A DNA stretch of 64,000 nucleotides, taken from positions 2,356,001-2,420,000 of the forward strand of contig NZ_CP032101.1 in the NCBI RefSeq assembly GCF_003544855.1. Reading direction: 5' to 3'. The stretch comes from Malaciobacter marinus. Lineage in GTDB: Bacteria > Campylobacterota > Campylobacteria > Campylobacterales > Arcobacteraceae. Shown one piece after another: positions 1-8,883 of this stretch; position 1 is the stretch's first letter; every line of letters starts with the position of its first letter. Under the pieces are notes generated by a model, which worked only from the letters and a program-made list of their open reading frames with translations, had not been told where the DNA came from and ran no database searches. A program made the position numbers and the translations under genes.

Positions 1-614
1 ATTTTAAAATAACTTACTCTTTCAGGTTTAATATCATTAATCTTTTCTTTATAAAAAAGCAACAAAAGTGTTGGAGATATAACAAAAACACTCAAAATTG
101 AAAGTGTAACTTTCCACGTATAAACTTCATAAGAATATAAAGGTAAACAAAGTCCAATAAATGAACCTAAAAAAGTTCCAGCTGTTTGCATTGAGTTTGC
201 ATATTGTAACTGCTCTTTTTTTATACTATTTACAACTAATCCATCTACACATATATCTTGAGTAGAAGAGAAAAAGTTAATAAAAAGTATCAAAATAAGT
301 GATACTGTAAAAGAAGATGTTATTGGATAAAAACTACAAATGAACATACTTAATGATAAAAGTATTTGAACTACTATTAACCAAGAACGATAATGTCCTT
401 TTAAAAAGCTAATTTTATTTTTATCTATAAAAGGTGCCCATAAAAACTTTATTACCCAGATAAGTCCTAACATATAAATAGTTCCAATAGTTTCCATTGA
501 TACACCATTTGTTGCAAGTATTGCAGGAATTGCACCAAAGAAAAATCCTAAAGGAATAAATTGCGTGGTATATAACACCAATAAAAAACTAGATTTCTTA
601 GAAAAAATATACAT
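1..614 (-). CDS. MFS permease, RhtX/FptX/YbtX-like (partial)
   Basis: The minus strand reads open from an ATG at 614 to the left edge, so the 3' end is missing. The visible ~204 residues begin MYIFSKKSSFLLVLYTTQFI and contain several hydrophobic membrane segments. A loop reads KFLWAPFIDKN, and a later segment reads FFSSTQDICVDGL, both like the AmpG/RhtX branch of the major facilitator superfamily. A GAGAAG ribosome site precedes the ATG. It starts 11 bases after the stop of the TonB-dependent receptor, so the two are probably co-transcribed. Known relatives (RhtX, FptX, YbtX) are single-component inner-membrane siderophore permeases; AmpG-type muropeptide permease is the alternative. Placement beside a receptor and a PchR-like regulator favours siderophore import. 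Confidence 0.75.
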   Translation of the reverse strand, partial: MYIFSKKSSFLLVLYTTQFIPLGFFFGAIPAILATNGVSMETIGTIYMLGLIWVIKFLWAPFIDKNKISFLKGHYRSWLIVVQILLSLSMFICSFYPITSSFTVSLILILFINFFSSTQDICVDGLVVNSIKKEQLQYANSMQTAGTFLGSFIGLCLPLYSYEVYTWKVTLSILSVFVISPTLLLLFYKEKINDIKPERVSYFK

Positions 615-625
615 AAGCTTCTCTA

Positions 626-2698
626 CTAAAATTTATATGCAAGTTCAAAACCAAAAGTTCTACCCTCACCAGCTCTTGCATACCACTCATTATTCATCTC
701 AAAAGCTCTTGTTGTATAAGTTTTATCAAAAATATTTTTACTCCATAATCTTATATCACAATTATTAAAAGAGGTACCAAAACTTAAATCTACAAGTTCA
801 TAAGATTTTTGTTTTACACTATTATCTAAATTATAATATATGTCTCCTACACCATTTAATTTTGCAAGAATATAAGTATCTGCTAAAAAATTATATTTTG
901 CGGTGATATTGTATGTATATTTTGGAGTATTAGGAGCTCTTTTACCACTATAATCTTTTTGTCCAATTATATTTCCTGAACCATCTAAAATATTATCTTT
1001 ATATTCATCAAATTTTGAATCGTTATAACCTATACCTGCTGATAATACTAATTTATCTGTTGCTTGATAAGTTATATCTAAATCTAAACCTTTAATCTCT
1101 GATTTTCCAGCATTTGAAGTAATTGAATCTGGATAATACTGTTGTTCTACTTGTTGATCATCAATATAAATTTGATATATTGCCAAATTTGTAAATAATC
1201 TATCATTTAAAAATCTAGATTTTAAACCTATTTCAAAGTTATTAGAAAGTTCATCTTCAAACTCTTGATTATTAATTGGTGCTAAAGAGTTATACCCACC
1301 AGCTTTATACCCTTTTGTATAACTTGCATATAATAGATGTTTTTCAAAGTTAAAGTTAAATGAAACTTTTGGTAATACTTGAGAAGAGGATTTACTTTTT
1401 TTAATTGAATCTTTTATCATACCAAACATTGATAAATCTTTATCATAACCTACTTTATATTTATAATCTTTATGCTCTTTATCATATCTAAGTCCAAGTG
1501 TCACATCAAAAAAAGAGTTAAAAGCATAGTTTGCTTGAGAAAATAAAGCATAATTATTTGTACTATCATCACTACTTGTAAGTTTAGTAAATTTTGGCAT
1601 TCCGTATAAAGGATTTGCTTGTCGCATCTCAAAGTCAACTGATTCCTTATTGTCTTCTTTACTAAAATACCCGCCTATTAAATATTTTAAGTTTTTATAA
1701 GAAGAATTAACTCTAAACTCTTGAGATAAGAAATCTATATCTCTATTAGTTTTAAGTCTCATCAAATCATTAGTAGTAAAATCTAAATCATTATAATCTA
1801 TATTTTTTGTATTACTAGCTGCTGTAATTGAAGTAAAAGTCAAATTCTCATTTTCATAAATAGATTTTAATGCAAATTTATCATTTTTAAATTCACCTTT
1901 TCCATCAAAATCAACATTAACTTTTCCTGGATTTTTCAATACTTCATTAAGTGTATTAAAACCTGAATATCCATTTTCATAATCATTTCTATCATATGAA
2001 AGTATAAAATCTAAATTATCTGTTGGAAGATATCTTAAAGCAACTCTACCATCAATACCATCTGTATGATCTGATTTTTTATTATTATTGTATTTATTTT
2101 CAAAATAGCCATCACTTTTATACTTTCTAAGAGCAGCTCTTAAAAACACCTCATTATCAATAAGTTTAGTATTTACCAAAGCTTTATACTCTTGAGTATT
2201 ATTATTTGCTAAACCAAATTCAATATTTCCACTATTTTCATTTACTGGTTTATTTGTAATTATATTAATAACACCTGATTCTGTATTTTTTCCATAAAGT
2301 GTACCTTGAGGTCCTTTTAACACCTCTACTCTTTTTATATCTAAAATCTCACTGTCAAACATAGGATAATATATATCATCAACAAAAAATCCAATTGATT
2401 GTTCACCTTCCATAGTAGGAGTAATACCTCTTAAAGATAAAAAACCTGCTGTTCCATGATGATTTGTTTTTATCATAAAAAGGCCTGGAGTACTATTTAC
2501 AATATCTTCTGTATCTAAAATCTTTTGTTCTTTAATATCTTTACTATTTAAAATATCTAAACTCAAAGCTATTTCTTGTTTAGACTCTTTTTTCTTTTGT
2601 GCGGTTACAGTTATATCTTCAAGTTTTACTACATCATTTGCAAAAAGTGTAGAGCTTAAACTTGCAAGTAATAAAGTATTCATATATACTCGTTTCAA
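626..2698 (-). CDS. TonB-dependent siderophore receptor, FyuA/FptA-like
   Basis: This 690-residue outer-membrane protein has a signal peptide (about residues 1-20, ending LFA). A plug domain follows at about 35-150, containing the typical SLRGI and VEVLKGPQGTLYGKN motifs. A long beta-barrel ends in a terminal phenylalanine (ELAYKF). It would import a ferric-siderophore using TonB energy. The start is a TTG at 2698 placed 5 bases after an AGGAG site; an ATG at 2683 has no well-placed site and would lose the basic N-region. The gene is divergent from an AraC-type regulator, and a Fur-box-like palindrome lies in between. No siderophore synthesis genes are visible, so the ligand is probably a foreign siderophore. 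The ligand cannot be told from sequence alone. Confidence 0.9.
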   Translation of the reverse strand: MKRVYMNTLLLASLSSTLFANDVVKLEDITVTAQKKKESKQEIALSLDILNSKDIKEQKILDTEDIVNSTPGLFMIKTNHHGTAGFLSLRGITPTMEGEQSIGFFVDDIYYPMFDSEILDIKRVEVLKGPQGTLYGKNTESGVINIITNKPVNENSGNIEFGLANNNTQEYKALVNTKLIDNEVFLRAALRKYKSDGYFENKYNNNKKSDHTDGIDGRVALRYLPTDNLDFILSYDRNDYENGYSGFNTLNEVLKNPGKVNVDFDGKGEFKNDKFALKSIYENENLTFTSITAASNTKNIDYNDLDFTTNDLMRLKTNRDIDFLSQEFRVNSSYKNLKYLIGGYFSKEDNKESVDFEMRQANPLYGMPKFTKLTSSDDSTNNYALFSQANYAFNSFFDVTLGLRYDKEHKDYKYKVGYDKDLSMFGMIKDSIKKSKSSSQVLPKVSFNFNFEKHLLYASYTKGYKAGGYNSLAPINNQEFEDELSNNFEIGLKSRFLNDRLFTNLAIYQIYIDDQQVEQQYYPDSITSNAGKSEIKGLDLDITYQATDKLVLSAGIGYNDSKFDEYKDNILDGSGNIIGQKDYSGKRAPNTPKYTYNITAKYNFLADTYILAKLNGVGDIYYNLDNSVKQKSYELVDLSFGTSFNNCDIRLWSKNIFDKTYTTRAFEMNNEWYARAGEGRTFGFELAYKF

Positions 2699-2746
2699 AA
2701 TTTCTCCTTAAGGGGTTTTAAATTATTTTTGTATTATATTTAATTT

Positions 2747-2766
2747 GATAATGCATATCAATATCG
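2747..2766. promoter_or_regulatory. candidate Fur box between receptor and AraC regulator
   Basis: The 20 bases TGATAATGCATATCAATATC closely match the Fur consensus GATAATGATAATCATTATC. They lie in the 120-base divergent spacer, placed to block both the receptor and the regulator promoters when iron is plentiful. This is pattern matching by eye only. Confidence 0.55.
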
Positions 2767-2818
2767 TATTTATTATAAAAATAATTTTTTTTATGCTTAA
2801 AATATTAAAAGAGAATAA

Positions 2819-3784
2819 ATGACAAAAACAATTACTTTTGAAAACATTGAAGAGATTAATCAACAAAACTCAATTAATTCAAATATTTTTGAAATACCAA
2901 AGAATCTTGCAAATGGTGAAATATCAATTATCCCCATAACAAAGGGCTTATACTTTCATAAATTTCATATTGATGTAAAAGAAGATTTTATTATTGAAAA
3001 CAAGTTTGAAAGTACACTTTTTTCTTTTTCAGCTTTTCTAAATGGAGAGATAAATTATGAAAATAAAGATTTTAAAATAAAAAAAACTTTTAAACCAAAT
3101 CATTTAGCAGTTTCAGCTTTAAATCAAGAAAATGGTAAAAGTTTTTATAAAAAAGGTTCCTCATTAAAAATTATAAATATTGTTGCCACAAATCAATTTA
3201 TAAAAAATCAAATTTTGCAAGAAGACAATAGTAATTTAAATACAATAATTGAGAATCTAAATAAAAAACCTTTTTTTGAGTTTATAAAAGACTCTCCTTG
3301 TACTTTTGATACGTTAAACACATTAAATACTATTTTTAATACAACATACAATAATAAGCTTGATAATTTGTTACTTCAAAGCCAAACTTTAGAGCTTTTA
3401 TATAACTGGTTTAACAGTATAAATAAAGATGATAAAAAAGGGATTCCCAATATAGAAAAAGAGTATTTAAATAAAGTTCTTTTATACATAGATACTCACT
3501 TATTTGAAGATATGAGTTTAAAAGAGTTAGCAAAAGTAGCAAGTACAAACGAAACAAAACTTCAAGAAAATTTTAAATTACAGTATAACAGTACAGTTTT
3601 TGCATATATTATTAATAAAAAACTTGAAGAAGCAAAAAAGCTTTTAGAAACAAATAACTACTCAATTAATGAAATATCCAAGCTTATAGGATATAAACAC
3701 CAAAGTAATTTTACTACTGCTTTTTTTAAAAGATTTAATATTTCTCCTAAAAAATTCATCAAAAATAAAGAGTTTTATTTTTGA
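2819..3784 (+). CDS. AraC-family regulator, PchR/YbtA-like
   Basis: This is a 321-residue transcription factor. The N-terminal ~200 residues form a ligand-sensing region like that of PchR/YbtA proteins. The C-terminal ~100 residues (from about 220) form the AraC DNA-binding domain with two helix-turn-helices. The second one ends in the diagnostic stretch IGYKHQSNFTTAFFKRFNISPKKF. It is divergent from the TonB receptor, as expected for a regulator that activates receptor synthesis when it binds the incoming ferric-siderophore. Its last 10 bases overlap the convergent yaiI-type gene. The family is clear; the effector is inferred from context. Confidence 0.87.
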   Translation: MTKTITFENIEEINQQNSINSNIFEIPKNLANGEISIIPITKGLYFHKFHIDVKEDFIIENKFESTLFSFSAFLNGEINYENKDFKIKKTFKPNHLAVSALNQENGKSFYKKGSSLKIINIVATNQFIKNQILQEDNSNLNTIIENLNKKPFFEFIKDSPCTFDTLNTLNTIFNTTYNNKLDNLLLQSQTLELLYNWFNSINKDDKKGIPNIEKEYLNKVLLYIDTHLFEDMSLKELAKVASTNETKLQENFKLQYNSTVFAYIINKKLEEAKKLLETNNYSINEISKLIGYKHQSNFTTAFFKRFNISPKKFIKNKEFYF

Positions 3785-4224
3785 TATTTTTGAAAAAAAT
3801 TGTTTAATTGATTTGCAAAGCTTTGTGCATCTTTTTGAGTAAAAGGTGCAGGTCCTTTTGTAATCTCTCCGCTATCGCGTATTTCTTGCATTAGATTTCT
3901 AATAGCAAGGCACTCTTTTATATTATCTTTTGTATACTCCAAGCCTCTATGATCTATTGCATGGGCTTGTTTTTCTATAACTCTATTTGCAAGAGGAATA
4001 TCAGCAGTAATAACTAAATCACCCTTTTGTAAAAGCTCAACTATTTTATCATCTGCTTCATCTGCTCCTTGCTCTACTATCATATAACTTATATTTGAAG
4101 ATTTACCAATATTTATTTTTTTGTTTGCTATTACAATAGTTTGCAAAGCCAATCTTTCGATTGCTCTTAAAAGAATAGGTTTTAAAAGATTAGGGAAAGC
4201 ATCACCATCTACATATAAAATCAT
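3775..4224 (-). CDS. YaiI/YqxD family protein (DUF188, UPF0178)
   Basis: The 149-residue protein starts ILYVDGDAFPN and continues with VEQGADEADDKIVELL and GDLVITADIPLA. These acidic motifs define the DUF188 (YaiI/YqxD) family, which has a PIN-like fold and is suspected, but not shown, to act on nucleic acid. It ends by overlapping the convergent AraC gene by 10 bases. Its start codon shares one base with the end of the upstream ywbE-like gene, so the two are translationally linked. The family assignment is firm; biochemical function is unknown. Confidence 0.88.
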   Translation of the reverse strand: MILYVDGDAFPNLLKPILLRAIERLALQTIVIANKKINIGKSSNISYMIVEQGADEADDKIVELLQKGDLVITADIPLANRVIEKQAHAIDHRGLEYTKDNIKECLAIRNLMQEIRDSGEITKGPAPFTQKDAQSFANQLNNFFQKYQK

Positions 4225-4415
4225 TATAAAATCTCTTGTACTCTACCTACTTGCCCATCTTGTAATCTAACTTTGATTCCATGGGGATGAAAAGGAGAGT
4301 TTGTTAAGATATCTTTTACAACTCCTTTTGTAAGCTTTCCACTTCTTTGGTCTTGTTTTAAGACTATATTTACATTCATACCTTGTTTTATATCAAATCT
4401 TTTTTTATTATCCAT
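4224..4415 (-). CDS. YwbE-family small protein
   Basis: A 63-residue basic protein. Its second half (VKDILTNSPFHPHGIKVRLQ followed by DGQVGRVQEIL) is nearly invariant in the YwbE family, widely conserved in bacteria and of unknown function. The fold suggested by the family is a small beta barrel. The ATG is 1 base after the TAA of the upstream gene and its stop overlaps the next start, giving a tightly packed trio with the unknown gene at 4417 and the DUF188 gene. Short but certainly real, because of the family match. Confidence 0.88.
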   Translation of the reverse strand: MDNKKRFDIKQGMNVNIVLKQDQRSGKLTKGVVKDILTNSPFHPHGIKVRLQDGQVGRVQEIL

Positions 4416-4416
4416 T

Positions 4417-4911
4417 TTACAAACTTTTTTTATAATTTAATATCTCTTTTACAAAACTTATATTGTAAAAAAATACTACTTTAAATAAAAGTGATATTTT
4501 TATTGCATCACTATTTGTTGCATCAATTATAGTAAGTTCAAATCCCTCACCATCAGCTTGATTTTTAGGTCTTACTTCTATATTTATAGGTTTTAATGCT
4601 TTCATCATATTTATTGTATTTTTTTTAGCTTTAGGTTTTAGGTTTTCAAAAAAATCTTTATCTTTTTCTTCAAGTTTCATTGTCTCATATAATAAAACTA
4701 AAGTATCTTTATATATAGTTTTATTCCAAGAAACTTTTCCTTTGCTATAGTGAAAAGTTGAACTCTTATTTAAAAGTGGATTAATTTTCTCATTTTTCAT
4801 ATCTTCTATTAATTGTAAAAAGAAATTAACTCCACCTAAACTATTTGAAAGAGTTGTTACTTCTTTATTTAAATACTCTTTTGTTTCTTCTTCTAAATCT
4901 TTAAATCTCAT
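4417..4911 (-). CDS. unrecognised 164-residue protein
   Basis: No family was recognised. The product is soluble and charged for its first 130 residues, with many Lys and Glu, and includes a helical stretch (FLQLIEDMKNEKINPLL). It ends in a hydrophobic patch (ISLLFKVVFFYNISFVKEIL) that is probably a buried helix or a weak membrane anchor. There is no signal peptide or metal-binding motif. It heads the run with the YwbE and DUF188 genes (1-base gaps), so it is probably translated. A real gene by position, length and lack of an opposing ORF; its role is unknown. Confidence 0.65.
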   Translation of the reverse strand: MRFKDLEEETKEYLNKEVTTLSNSLGGVNFFLQLIEDMKNEKINPLLNKSSTFHYSKGKVSWNKTIYKDTLVLLYETMKLEEKDKDFFENLKPKAKKNTINMMKALKPINIEVRPKNQADGEGFELTIIDATNSDAIKISLLFKVVFFYNISFVKEILNYKKSL

Positions 4912-4957
4912 CTTACTCCGATTGTTTTTATGAAAGTATAGCTAAAAATTTGCAATT

Positions 4958-5884
4958 TTACTTTCTTATTGATGTTGCAGTTAAAAATATATAGTTTTTT
5001 CCAGTAAGCGTAACTCTAAACTTTTTTTGTTGTAGGTATTTTTTACAAAACATGGCATCTTTATATAAAACTGACATTTCTGAAAAAGAGTAATTTTTTG
5101 CTTTAGCACCATAAATCATCTGTCCATCATGCCATCTACAATTTGGAAATCCTATTATCATAGCTGCATTTTTTTCCATATAGTTTTGAACTATATTCAT
5201 AAAAGTTTCATTGAAATTCATATTAGAACTTTGTAAAGTTCCAATACTAATAATCAAATCAAACTTACCTAAATCTAACTGCTCTAGTTTATTTATATCA
5301 TGTGCAAAAAACTTTACATTACTATTTTCTTTAAATTTTTCCTTTGCAAGAGTTATTGCACTACTGCTATAATCAACTCCCACAAATTCAATATCATTAA
5401 AATTTTCACAAAGTTGCTTTATAACTTCAAACTCACCTGCACTATTTACTCCAAGATTTAATACTTTTTTTCTTGATGAGATTTTCGTATTTTCTAAACA
5501 CTTAATATAATTAATCAAAAAATCTGGTTCTTCATTTTTATTTATTTGATTAAAAGTAGATAAAGCTCCATATTTCTCTTCATTTGAGTCTTCATTATGA
5601 AAACTTTTGCCTTTATTGATTTTTTCTAGTGTTATTGATACTTTTTTTTCATCTATATATTTTGGTGTTAATATCTTACAATCTAAAAGTAAAGCTAGAT
5701 CAACATAAGAGTTAAAACTTCTATATATAAACTCTTTGTTTTCAATTTCTACGATTTCTCCTGCATAACTTGAGGCTAAAAAGTCTGGATTTAAAACAGT
5801 AAAACTGACTCTATTTTGTGTTTTTAGAAGTTCTTGTAAAGTTTGATATATTTCAAACATGCTTTGCTTTGTAAAATCTTGCAT
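4958..5884 (-). CDS. class I SAM-dependent methyltransferase with N-terminal extension
   Basis: The 308-residue protein has the Rossmann methyltransferase core in its second half. Motif I reads VLNLGVNSAGEF (about residue 140), followed by FVGVDYSSSAI with the acidic residue that binds the SAM ribose. Next come FFAHDINKL and FDLIISIGTLQSS. Motif I has Asn/Ser where many relatives have Gly-Cys-Gly. The first ~130 residues are a separate region with no recognised domain. The substrate cannot be predicted. It stands 45 bases upstream of the next gene on the same strand and may be its own unit. Confidence 0.78.
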   Translation of the reverse strand: MQDFTKQSMFEIYQTLQELLKTQNRVSFTVLNPDFLASSYAGEIVEIENKEFIYRSFNSYVDLALLLDCKILTPKYIDEKKVSITLEKINKGKSFHNEDSNEEKYGALSTFNQINKNEEPDFLINYIKCLENTKISSRKKVLNLGVNSAGEFEVIKQLCENFNDIEFVGVDYSSSAITLAKEKFKENSNVKFFAHDINKLEQLDLGKFDLIISIGTLQSSNMNFNETFMNIVQNYMEKNAAMIIGFPNCRWHDGQMIYGAKAKNYSFSEMSVLYKDAMFCKKYLQQKKFRVTLTGKNYIFLTATSIRK

Positions 5885-5930
5885 TAACTCTCTTTATTTT
5901 TTACAAATTATATAAAAGAAAGAATTAATA

Positions 5931-6749
5931 CTATCTATATGAAGCATTTGATTTTTTAATTTTCATATCATGAAAACCATTAATTGACATAAACATTCTT
6001 ATCTCTTTGTCAATTGCTCTATTTTTAGGTCCTTTAATTATCTCAACAATTGGTGAAATATCGTCTTTATTTTTATCAAATTTTAGTTCAAAATAGGGAA
6101 TTATATTATCATGACAAGTTCTAAATTTCATATTTGAAATACTATTTTCAAAGTTATAACGAGAATTTTTTCTGTCATTTGTAATTATTGGATTATGAAT
6201 TACTCTTACTTCTTGTTCTTCTTTAAAAAGTTCACTTTTTGATTTTGCAGCAAGATTATTGATTTTTGTAATTGTTTCTTGACATATTTTTTTAAAGCAA
6301 TCAAAATCTGTTTTAATTATAGAGTTATCAAAATTCTCAATAGAGTCTAATATCTCTTCAATTTGTCTATTTTGTTCTTCTTCACTATATAAAACCTTTG
6401 AAATTTTTATATTGTTTGTATAATCAAAATATTCTGAATTAAAGCCAATAGCAATGCCTTTGCCATCATTTGCATAAGCTCGCCATTGGCTTAATAAATC
6501 TTGACCTTGAGAAAAAGATGCTACATAAACTAAAGGATGTTGTATTAAATACATCTCTTCAAAAAGCTCATACTTTTTAAAGTTGTGCTTTGTTGTAAGC
6601 TCTTTTATTCTATTTGATACTTTATCTTTTATCCAATGTATCTCTTTATAATCGTTTAAATTATATATGGAACTAAGCCATAAAGTTTTATTTTGAATAA
6701 TCGCTTTAAATGAATCAATATTACAATAGTGATAAATAACGTTATTCAT
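5931..6749 (-). CDS. DUF2971 protein
   Basis: This 272-residue protein opens with VIYHYCNIDSFKAIIQNKTL and WLSSIYNLNDYKE, the characteristic start of DUF2971. A mid-protein SFSQGQDLLSQWRAYANDGK block is also typical. Family members have no established biochemical activity. No signal peptide or membrane segment is present. It lies 9 bases from the end of the upstream arylamine N-acetyltransferase gene, suggesting shared transcription. The family call is good; function is unknown. Confidence 0.8.
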   Translation of the reverse strand: MNNVIYHYCNIDSFKAIIQNKTLWLSSIYNLNDYKEIHWIKDKVSNRIKELTTKHNFKKYELFEEMYLIQHPLVYVASFSQGQDLLSQWRAYANDGKGIAIGFNSEYFDYTNNIKISKVLYSEEEQNRQIEEILDSIENFDNSIIKTDFDCFKKICQETITKINNLAAKSKSELFKEEQEVRVIHNPIITNDRKNSRYNFENSISNMKFRTCHDNIIPYFELKFDKNKDDISPIVEIIKGPKNRAIDKEIRMFMSINGFHDMKIKKSNASYR

Positions 6750-6758
6750 AAATAGCCT

Positions 6759-7517
6759 TTATAGTTGAATATTAAAATAGTCCCTTAAAACCTCAGCTCT
6801 GTTTTCTAAACTTATTCCCCAAACTCTTTTATCACTATTTTCTTTATATGTTATCATATCATTTGTTAATGTTATTCTTCCATCTTTTAATGCTTTTGTT
6901 ACTAAAAGTGGTGCATAACTTGAAAACTGTTCATAATTTTTTTTATTTTCAAATACAGAAGAAAAATCTGTAATACTCTTTTTCTTAGTTGAGAATTGAT
7001 ATCTTATTTGCCAACCTTTAGATTTATAATTATACATCAAAGCATACTCACCATTTGCACAAGGTTGAATTTGATATTGTATATCTTCACTTTCAACTAT
7101 TGTATCTTCATCAAGTGCTAAAGGAACTCTTACATTTCTTCCATTTGCAACATCAACTAAATAGTCTTTGTTATCAATTGTCACAAGTAAAGCCAAATGT
7201 GGATAATTTGCTCCTATATAGCTTGTATCTTCAACTTTTGCAAATATCATCTTTGCATCATAACCTAAATATTTCAATAAATATACAAATAAAGTATTTG
7301 ATTCATAACAAATGCCACCTCTGTTATTGCACACTATTTTTTCATAGATTTTTAATATATTTACTGAAAACTCTTTTTTAAAAATAAAATCAAGGTTTTC
7401 ATATGGCACATTTAATATGTAAGACTCTTGTAGTTTTTTTAAATTTTCAAGATTAGGATTTAAAGATGAAGGCTCATCATCAATACCAATTCTTTTTAGT
7501 ATTTTTCCTATTTCCAT
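6759..7517 (-). CDS. nat: arylamine N-acetyltransferase
   Basis: A 252-residue member of the NAT family, which moves acetyl from acetyl-CoA to aromatic amines and hydrazines through a Cys-His-Asp triad. The Cys lies in NNRGGICYESNTLF (about residue 70), the His in YPHLALLV (about 109) and the Asp in DYLVDVANG (about 123). The N-terminus (SLNPNLENLKKLQESYILNV followed by PYENLDF) also matches. Length is close to the usual 255-280. It is first in a pair with the DUF2971 gene. The physiological substrate is unknown; detoxification or secondary metabolism are possible. Confidence 0.9.
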   Translation of the reverse strand: MEIGKILKRIGIDDEPSSLNPNLENLKKLQESYILNVPYENLDFIFKKEFSVNILKIYEKIVCNNRGGICYESNTLFVYLLKYLGYDAKMIFAKVEDTSYIGANYPHLALLVTIDNKDYLVDVANGRNVRVPLALDEDTIVESEDIQYQIQPCANGEYALMYNYKSKGWQIRYQFSTKKKSITDFSSVFENKKNYEQFSSYAPLLVTKALKDGRITLTNDMITYKENSDKRVWGISLENRAEVLRDYFNIQL

Positions 7518-7591
7518 GAGTTCTCCTTAATATCTATAATTATAACTTTGAAACTATATTTTACACTTAAAAAGTAATTTATTAATATTTT

Positions 7592-8242
7592 TTAATTTAA
7601 TTCTAATCCAGTAGAGTTTAAAGTATAAACTGTAGGAGCTAATTTATCTATAAAAGTTTTATGATGAGACACTATAATCATAGATTTTTTTATACCATTT
7701 AAAATATCTACAATCCTTTTTTCTGCATTTACATCTAAAGCATTTGTAGGTTCATCTAAAAGAAGTATTTTAGGCTCTGTACTAAGAATAGAAGCTATTG
7801 CAACAATCTTTTGCTCTCCACCACTTAGTTCAAAAATAGTTCTATCTTTTAAATGTGATATTTCTAAACTCTCAAGTATTTTCAAAGCTTCACAATAAGC
7901 TTTTTCTTTATCTACACCTCTAGCTCTTAAATTAAACATAACATCTTCAATCACAACAGGACACAAAAAATAATCATTTACATCTTGAGGCAAATAACCC
8001 ACATCGCTTCTAAATTTTTTATACTCTTTTTTTGAATCTATTTTATTATGAAAAAGTTCTAAAACTCCTTCGTATGAATGTTCAAGTCCAGCAATTATTC
8101 TTATTAATGTACTTTTACCAACTCCATTTGCACCAACAATTGCAACTTTTTCTTCATGTCCAACATTTAAATTTACATTTTCAAAAAGTCTATTTGAACT
8201 ATTTTTATATGATATTTGTTTTAATGTTATAGAACAACTCAT
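7592..8242 (-). CDS. nikO: nickel ECF transporter ATPase NikO
   Basis: This 216-residue ABC ATPase belongs to the CbiO/NikO branch. Walker A is GANGVGKST (about residue 38), the signature is LSGGEQ (about 140), Walker B is ILLLDEP and the switch His is in VSHH. It powers an energy-coupling-factor transporter in the inner membrane. It is the last gene of a nikK-nikM-nikL-nikQ-nikO run in which neighbours overlap by 4 bases, except for a 12-base nikK-nikM gap. Cobalt versus nickel is decided by the NikK/NikL partners, which belong to nickel systems in this group of bacteria. Confidence 0.88.
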   Translation of the reverse strand: MSCSITLKQISYKNSSNRLFENVNLNVGHEEKVAIVGANGVGKSTLIRIIAGLEHSYEGVLELFHNKIDSKKEYKKFRSDVGYLPQDVNDYFLCPVVIEDVMFNLRARGVDKEKAYCEALKILESLEISHLKDRTIFELSGGEQKIVAIASILSTEPKILLLDEPTNALDVNAEKRIVDILNGIKKSMIIVSHHKTFIDKLAPTVYTLNSTGLELN

Positions 8243-8883
8243 AAGCTTACCTTTAAAATTATTACAATTAATATAAGAAGTATTAAAACAATATCTTTCT
8301 TTGTTGTTTTAAACTTATCATTTAAATAAATTTGTTTATTAAAACCTCTTGCTTCAAAAGAGTCTTTTAACTTTTGCGATTTTTTTATTGATTTTACAAA
8401 AAGCATACCTAAAATATTGCCAAAAGTATTATAAGTAAACATATTTGTCTTTGCTTCAAAACCTCTTGATTTTAAAGTATTCTTAATATTTTTGAAATCA
8501 TTTGTTAAATTATCAATCATTTTTAATGTAAAATAACTAGTTGATACAAAACTGCTTGGAAATTTCAAAATATAAAAACCTCTTACTATATCGTATCCCC
8601 TTGATTTATAAAATATTGACAAATTAAATAAAATTATCATATTTGTTCTAATATAAATATTTATGGCTTCATCATACTCTTTTTGCAAAACTAATAAAAG
8701 TGCCAATACAATTATAAAAACATTTAAATATGCCAAGGTTTTGAAAATCTTAACTATAGATTCTTTATAAAAATATAGAATATAAAAAGTTGGCAATAAA
8801 TAATAAAGTTCATAAGAAGAAAAACTTACAACAATAGAATAAAAAAGTGCTGCTAAAATAGAAACAGCAGGGGAGAATATCAT
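8239..8883 (-). CDS. nikQ: ECF transporter transmembrane protein NikQ (CbiQ family)
   Basis: This is a 214-residue integral membrane protein with several hydrophobic helices. It carries the cytoplasmic coupling motif of T-components, seen here as LKSRGFEAK and a second SFEARGFNK. These short Ala/Ser-Arg-Gly motifs dock to the ATPase NikO. It overlaps nikO and nikL by 4 bases on either side, which points to coupled translation. The family assignment rests on the two Arg-Gly motifs, hydrophobicity and gene order. Confidence 0.85.
   Translation of the reverse strand: MIFSPAVSILAALFYSIVVSFSSYELYYLLPTFYILYFYKESIVKIFKTLAYLNVFIIVLALLLVLQKEYDEAINIYIRTNMIILFNLSIFYKSRGYDIVRGFYILKFPSSFVSTSYFTLKMIDNLTNDFKNIKNTLKSRGFEAKTNMFTYNTFGNILGMLFVKSIKKSQKLKDSFEARGFNKQIYLNDKFKTTKKDIVLILLILIVIILKVSL

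Noticed and set aside
565-768. Plus-strand 67-codon frame across the receptor/permease junction
   Set aside because: It lies opposite two clear genes and shows no family features.
7055-8232. Plus-strand frames opposite nat and nikO
   Set aside because: Leu/His/Gln-rich translations typical of the reverse frame of AT-rich genes.
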